From contig NZ_FYEY01000001.1 of assembly GCF_900187385.1 (NCBI RefSeq), positions 6,138,001 to 6,202,000 of the forward strand: 64,000 nucleotides of DNA, read 5' to 3'. The DNA comes from Streptomyces sp. 2114.4. Its GTDB lineage: Bacteria > Actinomycetota > Actinomycetes > Streptomycetales > Streptomycetaceae. The notes under the pieces are model-generated. The model made no database searches and was not told the DNA's origin. It saw only the letters and a list, made by a program, of their open reading frames with translations. The translations under genes and the position numbers were made by a program. Below are positions 8,792-21,431 of this stretch, one piece after another (position 1 is the first letter of the stretch; each line of letters opens with the position of its first letter).

Positions 8792-9059
8792 TCCTGGAGA
8801 GCGGCGAACCTTCGGCGGGGCGGGAGGACAGCTGGGTCCCCCCCCGTGACCAGGAGGTTCGGCGCCCCAGCGGACCGGGACAGCTCGAAACCACCACAGA
8901 CGTCCCCCCGAGTCGTGCCGCACCCATAGGATCGTGTAAGTTCTTCGAGTTGCCACAGAGCCGGAACGGTTCGAGGCGACCATTCGCCGCTTCGCGGCAC
9001 ACCACTACTGCACGGCCCCTCACCGGGACCAATTTCGGCATGCCGAAATTCGACCGTGA

Positions 9060-9365
9060 CGTGATTATGCGTCAACGAGGAATTCCGCTAAAGTAGTGAT
9101 CACGCCGAAAGGCGCGGCAACGCAAGAAGCCGCACCCCAGGCAAACCCCTCCGACGGGGAATCGGAAACGAATTCGGGCCGGCAACGGAACGAAATCGGG
9201 TCTGCTAGAGTCGGAAAGGCCGGAAAGCGAAAGCCGAACGGCCGACCCGCTCCAACAGGGGCCAGACACGGAAACGGATCTGGTACGGTTGGAAACGCGA
9301 AGAAGCCGAAAGGCGGAAACGCACCGGCGAAAATCAGGCCCGCAAGGATCTGATAGAGTCGGAAA
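9060..9365 (+). promoter_or_regulatory. Tandem rRNA promoter region, four -10-like boxes
   Basis: Four -10-like hexamers precede the rRNA genes: TAAAGT at 9089-9094, TAGAGT at 9206-9211, TACGGT at 9284-9289 and TAGAGT at 9354-9359. The last three each sit inside a repeated context of the form tctg-nta-n-g-g/t followed by CGGAAA or TGGAAA. Four tandem promoters are known for Streptomyces rrn operons such as rrnD. The -35 elements are weak by eye, as is typical there. The 270 bases upstream (8792-9059) show no gene and nothing I recognise. Confidence 0.75.
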
Positions 9366-9389
9366 CGCAAGACCGAAGGGAAGCGCCCG

Positions 9390-9629
9390 GAGATCCTGGT
9401 GAAACAGGAACAAAGGAAGCGTCCGTTCCTTGAGAACTCAACAGCGTGCCAAAAGTCAACGCCAGATATGTTGATACCCCGTCTCCGTCATGGAGATGAG
9501 GTTCCTTTGAAAGTCCACCACGGCCCGAGCGGTCGGGGTGGCACACACAGCGAGGACGCTGTGAACGACCGGACCTATTCCGTCCGCTCGTTCCGCTCTC
9601 GTGTGTGTTCACCGGATTACCGGTAAACA
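9390..9629 (+). promoter_or_regulatory. rRNA leader with antitermination/processing sequences
   Basis: The transcribed leader holds a stretch at about 9421-9465 (TTCCTTGAGAACTCAACAGC, followed by GTGCCAAAAGTC) that is strongly conserved in actinobacterial rRNA leaders. It probably serves antitermination and RNase III processing. It lies between the last promoter and the 16S 5' end. No open reading frame here is convincing. Confidence 0.65.
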
Positions 9630-14583
<4,954 letters not shown>

Positions 14584-14652
14584 TTGCTCGCGTCCACTGT
14601 GTAGGTTCTGAAGTAACGACCTGTGTCATGTCCGGGTTGATATCTTCATAGT

Positions 14653-14771
14653 GTTTCGGTGGTCATTGCGTTAGGGAAACGCCCGGTTACATTCCGAACC
14701 CGGAAGCTAAGCCTTTCAGCGCCGATGGTACTGCAGGGGGGACCCTGTGGGAGAGTAGGACGCCGCCGAAC
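14653..14771 (+). rRNA. rrf: 5S ribosomal RNA
   Basis: About 119 nt from GTTTCGGTGGTCATTGCGTT to GGACGCCGCCGAAC, the ends forming the usual closing stem. It lies 69 bases after the 23S end and completes a 16S-23S-5S operon. Confidence 0.95.
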
Positions 14772-14781
14772 AAATTTTGAT

Positions 14782-14817
14782 AAAGCCCCTCGGGAATGAA
14801 AGTTCCCGAGGGGCTTT
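14782..14817 (+). terminator. rRNA operon terminator
   Basis: A perfect 15-bp stem (14782-14796 with 14803-14817) with a 6-base loop starts 10 bases after the 5S end and closes on an AAA/TTT base. It is the strongest intrinsic-terminator shape in the window. Confidence 0.92.
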
Positions 14818-14844
14818 CTCGCGTTCTGGGGCTGTTCGGCTCGG

Positions 14845-15093
14845 TCACCCCACGCCCTGGAGGCAGTCGGACGCGACGTCCACCGGTTCGAGCGTGACGC
14901 GCTGGTCTTCACCAGGCTCCTCAAGGGCCGGGCCGCCCGCGTACCCAGTGGCTGAGACGGAAAGCCTTCCCCCGAACTGCGGTTTCGTCACGCAGATGCC
15001 GGCCGAGCTGCTCTCTTCGAGCCGGATAGCGGATACGACGTATGCCGAGCAGCGCGCACCGCTGACGGCGCGATGGCAAGTCAGTGCGCACCG
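14845..15093 (-). pseudogene. Start-less gene fragment, probable C-terminal relic
   Basis: The minus strand holds 82 codons between a stop at 15094-15096 and a TGA at 14845-14847, with no ATG or GTG start. The product looks protein-like (motifs such as SAYVVSAIRLEESSSAG and GRLSVSATGYAGGPALEE) and codon third positions are mostly G/C. It ends 28 bases from the rRNA terminator. I read it as the 3' end of a gene cut when the neighbouring accessory genes arrived; the family is not recognised. No other gene is visible between 14818 and 15116. Confidence 0.35.
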
Positions 15094-15116
15094 TCAGGGT
15101 CGCCGGGATCACTTCA

Positions 15117-16052
15117 CTAGGCCCGCATATCGGGCAGGCTCTTGGTGACGGCTTGCGCGTAGTCAGCGAGGAGATGCGTCAAACGGTCGTGCTGAGCGGA
15201 GAGTTGGTCGTACTCGTCGATCTCCGCCGGTGTCCAGCGCGCCCCGGTGTCTTCCAACTCCGACATACGCAGTCTGGCCATGGCAGCACTGACGACTGCC
15301 CGGGTCGCGTTCAATAGGCGGTCCGCGGTTTCGCTCGGGGCGCGGACGAGGAGGGCGTCGAGTTCGCCGCCGAGGCCGGGAAGCGCCGGGATGCCGAGCT
15401 CAAGCCAGCAGTCTCCCCAGAGACGACGGCGCCGCGCCTCCGGATCCTCGTCGTCCACCACTTCGATAGCGCCTGTGTTGTTCCGTCGAATGGACAGGCC
15501 GGAACGGGCTGCCAGGTCGGTGATCATGGTGGCGAGGTCGTCGCCGTTGCCGGGGACCGCGCCCGGCTGGGGTGCGCCCAGGAAGGAGCCCAGCTCCAGC
15601 AGCTTCCGCGTCTGCTCGTCCACACCAGGCAGGACCGCCAGGTCGTCTTCGAGCATCAGGGTGTCCGGTGCGGCGGCGCCCAAGCGTGCGTATGGCATGG
15701 GTGTCCCGTGGACCGCGGACTTCCATGCCGTCACGGCTGTGTCCACCCACCAGCAGACGAATTCATGCGCGGCGTCCCGGTGTGCCCTCGCGCACCGGAT
15801 GGCCAGCCCCAGACGGACGGAGAGGAGCGTGTACTCCGCGTCGTACTGCGATCCCTGGCCGTTGGCGTGCTGCTGGATGCCGGCTTCGTTGAGCTCGTTC
15901 AACTCCTCCATGCGGTGCTGCTCGGCTTGCGACTCCTTGAGGAGGACGGCCGAGCAACGTGCCAACGCGGACAAGGCTTCGTCGATCTCAGGCGCGGTCA
16001 TGGCCTTCGCCGGGGCCGACCTGGGGGCGGGGAACGAGGGGTGGCCACTCAC
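15117..16052 (-). CDS. Unrecognised 311-aa protein of the accessory island
   Basis: This is a 311-aa soluble-looking protein starting at GTG 16052 with CAGGAG seven bases upstream; an internal ATG at residue 18 is the alternative start. It has no signal peptide or membrane segment. Residues 22-60 are probably helical (LLKESQAEQHRMEELNEL). A central WWVDTAVTAWKSAVHG segment and a polar C-terminus rich in heptad-like leucines follow. I recognise no domain. It is transcribed divergently from two nuclease-helicase genes, and relics lie on either side, so it belongs to the same variable region. A functional link to those genes is possible but not shown. Confidence 0.7.
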   Translation of the reverse strand: MSGHPSFPAPRSAPAKAMTAPEIDEALSALARCSAVLLKESQAEQHRMEELNELNEAGIQQHANGQGSQYDAEYTLLSVRLGLAIRCARAHRDAAHEFVCWWVDTAVTAWKSAVHGTPMPYARLGAAAPDTLMLEDDLAVLPGVDEQTRKLLELGSFLGAPQPGAVPGNGDDLATMITDLAARSGLSIRRNNTGAIEVVDDEDPEARRRRLWGDCWLELGIPALPGLGGELDALLVRAPSETADRLLNATRAVVSAAMARLRMSELEDTGARWTPAEIDEYDQLSAQHDRLTHLLADYAQAVTKSLPDMRA

Positions 16053-16225
16053 GTCGGACTCCTGGAGGGTGAGGAGGAGAAGGGCGAGGGGGCTCTTGTA
16101 GGCCCTCTCAGCAACGGATATCAGCGGACAGTAGCCGCACGCCCGACAGAGTGTGACCGAAATGGCGCAAGATGATGTGCGCCCCCGCCGGGCGCGGGCC
16201 GGAGCCTTCTCGGCCTCCGTGAGCA

Positions 16226-16508
16226 GTGCGAGACAGCGCTGAATACCAGGCCATGCAGCAAGGATTGAAGTGTGGTGACCCGGCTACCTGCGATGAATGC
16301 CGGCGGCGGGGCCGATTGCTCCCACCGGGGGCGTCGGAGCTGCCTGCTCGGGGACGGCGCGTGCCGCCTGCCGAGGCAGCGGATGCGCCGGCTCCACGCA
16401 CGGGCGAGGCTGGTGCGCCGTCGAGGGTGCGTTGGCCGACTGCTTGCCGATGTACTCCTGGAGGACCCGGCCGCCGCCGGGCCGGACTGGGTGGCGCGCG
16501 GTCACTGA
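16226..16508 (+). pseudogene. Possible frameshifted small Cys-containing gene
   Basis: A coding-like reading starts at GTG 16226 with residues such as KCGDPATCDECRRRGRLLPP. Around 16430 the protein-like signal jumps one frame and continues as VGRLLADVLLEDPAAAGPDW to a TGA at 16506-16508. This suggests a short gene broken by one frameshift. The reading is weak and the product unknown. The remaining bases of the gap 16053-16588 show nothing else. Confidence 0.25.
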
Positions 16509-16588
16509 CCACGGGTTGACCGGGTGGTGTCCCTGATGCCCCTGCACGGCTGTCAGCGCCGCCAGGTACCCTCGGACACATCGTCAAC

Positions 16589-16683
16589 GCGGCCCGACGG
16601 GCTTCCTCTCCACCTCGGTGGAGTCTCGAAGGACACGCCCCCACCCGCACGAGTCATTTCGTGCTGCCTGGGGGAAGTCCTTG
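16589..16683 (+). promoter_or_regulatory. Structured 5' leader, copy 1: hairpin sequestering RBS and start
   Basis: This transcript segment can fold as nested stems. A small hairpin pairs 16592-16595 with 16599-16602. A variable hairpin pairs 16608-16613 with 16618-16623. A long stem follows: AAGGAC 16629-16634 with GTCCTT 16677-16682, CCCCC 16638-16642 with GGGGG 16670-16674, and GCACGA 16647-16652 with TCGTGC 16659-16664. The GGGGGA is the ribosome-binding site, and the outer strand covers two bases of the TTG start at 16681. The same architecture recurs before the paralogue at 18959, with a different outer-stem sequence that still pairs. It looks like a translational off-switch. Confidence 0.65.
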
Positions 16684-18570
16684 CTGTTCCGTGCGTCCGC
16701 GAAAACGGTCGCTGTCATGGCACTCGACGGTTCGCTGTTCTCGCACCCCACCGACCAGTTCGTCCACATGCATGGCTACCAGCCCACCACCTCGGAGGTG
16801 CGTTCCTGGGAGCGCAGCATCCCCGTTCTGGCCGCCGCGCTCAACGACGCGGGCCTGGGGGACGTGGAGGTCATGCTGGAGTACGCACTCCCGCTGAACA
16901 GTAAACGCGCCGACGTCGTGCTGGCCGGAGTGCATCCGGTGACAGGGGAATCGTCGTACGTCGTAGTGGAGCTGAAGCAGTGGAGCCAGGCCGTACCTGA
17001 TGAGGACGACCCGGTTCTGTGCCGTATCGACGCGTACGCACATCCGGTCCTCAACCCCATAGAGCAGGTACGGCGCTACTGCGAGTACCTCGTGAACTTC
17101 AATGGGGCGGTGGCCGAGCACCCCGGCCGTATCAGCGGAGTGGCGTTTCTCCACAACGCCACCGATGCCGGCGTCAGCGGTCTGCGCGCGATAGAGCTCG
17201 ACGACCGCGGTCAGCTGTTCACCGGTGACCGGCGGGGAGAGTTCCTGGATCACCTCCGCGCCAGGCTCAGCGACAGGCACCCGGGCGCCCGCGCCGCCGA
17301 CGAACTGCAGGCGGGTAAGACCGTCCCCTCGAAGCAGTTGATGGCAGTCGCGGCCCAAGAGGTACGTGAACGCGAGCAGTTCGTCCTTCTCGACGAACAA
17401 CAGGTCGCGTACCGCTGCGTGCTCAACGCTGTGCGCAGGGCGAAGCGGTCCGACCACAAGGAGATCGTGGTGGTCACCGGCGGGCCCGGCACTGGTAAGA
17501 GCATCATCGCGCTTTCCCTGCTCGGCGAGCTGTACCGGCAGGGCGTTCCAGCCCTGCATGCCACTGGTTCCCAGTCGTTCACCAAGACGATGCGAAAGGT
17601 CGCGGGTACCCGTAAGCGCGAGGTGCAGGAGCTGTTCAAGTACTTCAACAGCTTCATGACCACAGAGGAGAACAGCCTCGATGTCCTGATCTGCGACGAG
17701 GCCCACCGCATCCGTGAGACCTCCGCCAACCGCTACACGCCCGCGGCCCACCGCACCGGCAGGCGGCAGATCGACGAACTCATCGACGTCGCCCATGTCC
17801 CCGTCTTCCTCCTGGATGAGCACCAGGTGGTGCGACCCGGCGAGATGGGCACCTTGGAAGAAATCAAGGCGGTTGCGGCAGCCAGGGGCCTGAACTGCCA
17901 GGTCGTGCCGCTGGAAAGCCAGTTTCGTTGCGGTGGCAGCGATGCCTATCTGCGCTGGGTAGTGCGGCTACTCGGCCTGGAGCCCGGCGGCCCGGTGCCG
18001 TGGGAGCCGGACGATCGCATGCGGCTGCTGGTCGCCGACAGTCCGCAGGAGATGGAAGCCTTCCTCGACGCCCGCCGGAACCAGAACAACAGCGCCCGCA
18101 TGTCCGCCGGCTACTGCTGGCGTTGGTCCCCGGAACCCAGGCCCGGCGCTCCACTGCCCGCTGACGTCGTCATCGGGGACTGGGCCCGCCCCTGGAACCT
18201 GCGAGGCGACCGCTCCGTGTCCGGCGCGCCTCCGTCCGCCCTGTGGGCCACTGATTCTGCGGGCTTCGGACAGATCGGCTGCGTCTACACCGCTCAGGGC
18301 TTCGAATACGACTGGTCCGGTGTCATCATCGGCCCTGACCTGGTTTGGCGCGGCGACCGATGGGTCACGGACCGCACGGCGTCCAAGGACCCGGTCTTCA
18401 AGAAGTCCACCCCGGAGTCCGATGTGGACCGACTCATCCGCAACACCTACAAGGTGTTGCTGACCCGAGGAATGATCGGCACGATCGTTTACTCACCGGA
18501 TCCGGAGACCCAGGAGAAGCTGCGGGAACTGGTGGGTGGCTGCCTGGATCGGGAACACACCGTGGGCTGA
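16681..18570 (+). CDS. PD-(D/E)XK nuclease-SF1 helicase fusion (DUF2075-type), copy 1
   Basis: This 629-aa protein has an N-terminal restriction-like nuclease fold of about 40-130: Asp78 in RADVVLAG, then Glu97 and Lys99 in VVVELKQW. A DUF2075/Schlafen-group-3-like SF1 helicase follows. Its motifs are Walker A GGPGTGKS (Lys273), Walker B LICDEAH (Asp339), VFLLDEHQVVRPGE, QFRCGGSDAYLRWV, YTAQGFEYDW and NTYKVLLTRG. The TTG 16681 start is chosen because it sits in the leader's outer stem after GGGGGA. From there the N-terminus also aligns in length with the paralogue (LLFRASAK against MLLLKLAA). ATG 16717 is the alternative. The likely role is anti-phage or anti-plasmid DNA/RNA processing; that is inference from domains and context. 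Confidence 0.82.
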   Translation: MLFRASAKTVAVMALDGSLFSHPTDQFVHMHGYQPTTSEVRSWERSIPVLAAALNDAGLGDVEVMLEYALPLNSKRADVVLAGVHPVTGESSYVVVELKQWSQAVPDEDDPVLCRIDAYAHPVLNPIEQVRRYCEYLVNFNGAVAEHPGRISGVAFLHNATDAGVSGLRAIELDDRGQLFTGDRRGEFLDHLRARLSDRHPGARAADELQAGKTVPSKQLMAVAAQEVREREQFVLLDEQQVAYRCVLNAVRRAKRSDHKEIVVVTGGPGTGKSIIALSLLGELYRQGVPALHATGSQSFTKTMRKVAGTRKREVQELFKYFNSFMTTEENSLDVLICDEAHRIRETSANRYTPAAHRTGRRQIDELIDVAHVPVFLLDEHQVVRPGEMGTLEEIKAVAAARGLNCQVVPLESQFRCGGSDAYLRWVVRLLGLEPGGPVPWEPDDRMRLLVADSPQEMEAFLDARRNQNNSARMSAGYCWRWSPEPRPGAPLPADVVIGDWARPWNLRGDRSVSGAPPSALWATDSAGFGQIGCVYTAQGFEYDWSGVIIGPDLVWRGDRWVTDRTASKDPVFKKSTPESDVDRLIRNTYKVLLTRGMIGTIVYSPDPETQEKLRELVGGCLDREHTVG

Positions 18571-18639
18571 ACGCACGGCGGCAAGCCTGGCAGGAGGGGA
18601 GGGCCGGAAAGGGCCCTCGCTCGGCATCGCGGCGTATGC

Positions 18640-18810
18640 CGACCCTCCGCCCGGAGCCGTCGGGATCTGCATGTCCTCTGGGGTACTCGGTGCTCCATGA
18701 CTTCCGCTTGCCACCGGGCATAGTCGGCCTCACGCAGCTGGTAGAAGGTCCCCTTGGGGCCACTGTCCAGAACAGGCCTCACGCCCCTGACGGCGTGATC
18801 CGGCCACAAT
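18640..18810 (-). pseudogene. Coding-like relic between the two nuclease-helicase genes
   Basis: On the minus strand, 18700-18810 reads as GVRPVLDSGPKGTFYQLREA, continuing DYARWQAEVMEHR, with codon use typical of real genes. Further downstream it degrades into Arg/Pro-rich text. There is no convincing start with a ribosome-binding site, and the frame runs into the 3' end of the upstream gene. I take it as a degenerate gene piece of unknown family. The rest of the 18571-18885 gap is empty by eye. Confidence 0.3.
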
Positions 18811-18885
18811 GCCTGCAGTCATGGCCGACAGCGGCGCCGAGTTTCCCGGTAGGCGGCCGTATCCCTAAGATTTCCGGTACCGGTT

Positions 18886-18961
18886 GCGGCCCGACGGGCT
18901 TCCCACGAGGACATGCCCCCACCCGCACGAGTCACTCGTGCCCAGGGGGAACCACCTCGTG
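18886..18961 (+). promoter_or_regulatory. Structured 5' leader, copy 2
   Basis: This is the counterpart of the leader at 16589. The small hairpin is 18889-18892 with 18896-18899. The long stem has CACGAGG 18904-18910 with CCTCGTG 18955-18961, CCCCC 18916-18920 with GGGGG 18945-18949, and GCACGA 18925-18930 with TCGTGC 18936-18941. The outer stem contains the whole GTG start (18959-18961) and the middle stem contains the ribosome-binding site. Compared with copy 1 the extra side hairpin is missing. The outer stem differs in sequence but stays complementary, which is what selection on structure would leave. Confidence 0.65.
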
Positions 18962-21079
18962 TCGATGCTGCTGCTGAAGTTGGCGGCTGAAGATCTGCTT
19001 ACGTTGAATGCAAGGCGTTGTATGGTGCCGCATCTCGCCGCCCGATGGCGACACTTCCGTGGGGCCGAGGCCTCGCTGACGGAACGTTCCGCGTGGGCGG
19101 AAAGCCTGGTGAGCCTTGCCAATGACCTGGTCGCCGCCGGTCGCGGCAAGGTGGAGATGATCGTCGAGTGCGCTGCCACGCTCGACGAGGCCGAACGACC
19201 GGCTGATCCCCGACTCATCGATGTCGTTCTCGTGGGCCATCATCCGCAGGAGCGTCGATTGTCCGTACAACTGGTCGAGCTGAAGCGTTGGTCGATGGTG
19301 ACCAGGGTGGAACAGGCCACCGCGGAGCTGGTGCACGTACCGGGGATGGGCAGGAAGAAACACCCTGTCGTCCAGCTGCGTGAATATTACGAGGCTTTCA
19401 CGAGCAGTAGGGGGCCGCTGAACGGGCTCGAATTCGAATGCGGCGGATTCGCTTACCTGCACAACGCCACCGAGGCGTCCGTGCGGGCCCTGATCGACGT
19501 GGATGCGCCGACCGGCGCCTATGCGCAGGTGTACACGAACGACCGGCGTGAAGAGCTGCTGTGCGATCTCCGGAGGAACTTCGCTGAGGAAGGGGGCGCC
19601 TCCGCGGCCGAGATGCTCCTGCGGAGCATGGGGCTGCGCAACACGCCTCTGCTTGATGCCATGATTCGTTCCCGTGGAGACGACACCGTCTTCACGCTGC
19701 GCGGTCGGCAGAAGACGGTCGCTGACCAGATCCTGGAAACCGCTGGTCAAGCCCTCCCGGACCCGCAGCGTCCCGCCCTCGTCCCGGACGAACGGCGAGT
19801 GGTCTTCTTGGTGACCGGTGGCGCCGGCACCGGCAAAAGCGCCATTGGCCTTCAGATCAAAGCAGAGTTGGAGGCCCAGGGCCGGACGGTCAAGTATGCC
19901 AGCGGCAGCAGGGCCTTCAACGGCGCGATGCAGGAACACGTCGGCTACGGCGACCGGCAGTTCAGGGAGAGCTTCACCTACTTCAGCAGCTTCGTCACCC
20001 CGCCGGACCCGCCGCTGGACGTGCTGATCTGCGATGAAGCGCACCGCCTGCGAGACCGCTCGACCAACCGTTTCTGGAAGCCCGAACAGCAGGGCACACA
20101 ACCGCAAGTGGATGAGCTTCTCGATGCGTCCCGCCTGACGGTGTTCTTCCTGGACGAGTGCCAGTCCGTGCGGCCGAATGAGGTGGGCACCGTCGGTCTG
20201 ATCGAGGACGCGGCGGAACGACACAACGCACGACTCGTGCGATACGGCCTCCAGGAGCAGTTCCGGTGCGGCGGCAGTGCCGCCTACATCCGCTGGGTGC
20301 GGGCCGTCCTCGGGGTGACGGATAGCGCGCCGGAGCAGTGGACACCGGACGGTCTGATGCACGTCGAGGTGGCGGATACCCCGGAGGAACTCGAACGCAT
20401 CATTCGTGCCGAAGCCCTGGCCGGCGCCTCCGCACGCATGGTTGCGGGCTACTGCTGGCCCTGGACGAAGCCGCTCGGCAAGGAGAAGCGGTTGGAGGCC
20501 GACGTCCGTATCGGTGCCTGGCACAGGGCGTGGAACGCGGACAGTGACACGTTCTGCCAGAACGACGCACCGCCGTCGAAGATCTGGTCCGTGCACGAGA
20601 ACGGCCTCGACCAGATCGGCTGTGTCTACACGGCACAGGGCCTCGAGTGGGACTGGTGCGGCGTGATCATGGGTGAGGACATGGTGCGCCGCGACGGCCG
20701 ATGGGTGTTCCGCCGGGGCAAGGAGCGCAAGGGCCTGGAACCGGGCGTCAAGCGCGTTGATGTACCCGGCTCGTTCGACCCGAAGGTGAGAGCCGGAAGT
20801 GTCGATGACGAGGAGTTCGCCCGGCTCATCCGACATGCCTACCACGTGCTGATGACCCGGGCCAGCCGCGCGACCGTGCTCTACTCCACGGATGAGGAGA
20901 CGCGGGCCTACCTGAAGGAACTCGTCGGTGAGCTCCAGATCCACGGGCTGCGCCCCACCTGGGAGAACCTGCCGTCCGAGGCACGCATTCCGCACCTGCC
21001 GCGGCCCCGGAGGGGAAGGCGCCCCCGCAGGAATCAGAGCAGGCTGGGTACACAGGAGCCGGATCTGCGGCTGTTCTGA
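18959..21079 (+). CDS. PD-(D/E)XK nuclease-SF1 helicase fusion (DUF2075-type), copy 2
   Basis: This 706-aa paralogue of the preceding gene starts at GTG 18959 (AGGGGGA eight bases upstream; ATG 18965 is also possible). Nuclease-like residues are Asp88 in LIDVVLVG and Glu107/Lys109 in LVELKRWS. Helicase motifs are GGAGTGKS (Lys293), LICDEAH (Asp359), VFFLDECQSVRPNE, QFRCGGSAAYIRWV, YTAQGLEWDW and HAYHVLMTRA. The differences from copy 1 are a longer linker between the nuclease and helicase parts, an insertion after YTAQGLEWDW, and a basic C-terminal tail (PRRGRRPRR). The two copies are too divergent to be a recent duplication, yet they share the leader. They probably act as a pair or on different targets; this is inference. 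Confidence 0.82.
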   Translation: MSMLLLKLAAEDLLTLNARRCMVPHLAARWRHFRGAEASLTERSAWAESLVSLANDLVAAGRGKVEMIVECAATLDEAERPADPRLIDVVLVGHHPQERRLSVQLVELKRWSMVTRVEQATAELVHVPGMGRKKHPVVQLREYYEAFTSSRGPLNGLEFECGGFAYLHNATEASVRALIDVDAPTGAYAQVYTNDRREELLCDLRRNFAEEGGASAAEMLLRSMGLRNTPLLDAMIRSRGDDTVFTLRGRQKTVADQILETAGQALPDPQRPALVPDERRVVFLVTGGAGTGKSAIGLQIKAELEAQGRTVKYASGSRAFNGAMQEHVGYGDRQFRESFTYFSSFVTPPDPPLDVLICDEAHRLRDRSTNRFWKPEQQGTQPQVDELLDASRLTVFFLDECQSVRPNEVGTVGLIEDAAERHNARLVRYGLQEQFRCGGSAAYIRWVRAVLGVTDSAPEQWTPDGLMHVEVADTPEELERIIRAEALAGASARMVAGYCWPWTKPLGKEKRLEADVRIGAWHRAWNADSDTFCQNDAPPSKIWSVHENGLDQIGCVYTAQGLEWDWCGVIMGEDMVRRDGRWVFRRGKERKGLEPGVKRVDVPGSFDPKVRAGSVDDEEFARLIRHAYHVLMTRASRATVLYSTDEETRAYLKELVGELQIHGLRPTWENLPSEARIPHLPRPRRGRRPRRNQSRLGTQEPDLRLF

Positions 21080-21135
21080 CTGACCACGCCGACAATGCGG
21101 AGTGGCGGGCTCTCCGGGCCCGCCACATGCCTGTG

Positions 21136-21264
21136 TCAGAAGAACAGGCCAGCTGCCGCGGTCAGGGCCGCCACCACGAAATTGGCGATGACACTGACAG
21201 CGACGTCGACCAGGATCTCGCGAACCTGGTTACGACGTGCAGGCTTGTACTCAACGGGGTTCAT
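21136..21264 (-). CDS. 42-aa single-span membrane protein
   Basis: This small gene has an ATG at 21264, a perfect AAGGAG nine bases upstream (21274-21279) and a TGA at 21136-21138. The product starts MNPVEYKPARRNQVREILVD and continues into one hydrophobic helix of about 22 residues, ending in GLFF. The basic N-terminus followed by a helix predicts an N-in single-pass protein. It resembles the short DUF6408-like Streptomyces proteins as I remember them; this was not verified. It is convergent with the second nuclease-helicase gene, whose stop lies 56 bases away, and could be a small accessory membrane partner of the island. Confidence 0.7.
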   Translation of the reverse strand: MNPVEYKPARRNQVREILVDVAVSVIANFVVAALTAAAGLFF

Positions 21265-21431
21265 GTGTCACCACTCCTTGGCATGAGCTGGAAGCGGCAG
21301 GGATCGCCCTACCGGGCATCCGCACTCACACCACGTTCAGTACGCGGTGGAAACCACTCGTCAGTCACAGCCGAGGATCGGACCGAACACCGCCGACGTA
21401 CCCTCCGGGAAGGTGCGCAGCATGAACAACA

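Noticed and set aside
5138..8983. Continuous minus-strand open frame of 1,281 codons opposite the KimA-like and methyltransferase genes
   Set aside because: High-GC coding DNA leaves the antisense frame open. The product is low-complexity, matches nothing, and both sense genes have full family motifs.
14777..15148. Plus-strand frame after the 5S gene
   Set aside because: It begins within the rRNA terminator and reads as low-quality sequence; the minus strand has the better coding signal here.
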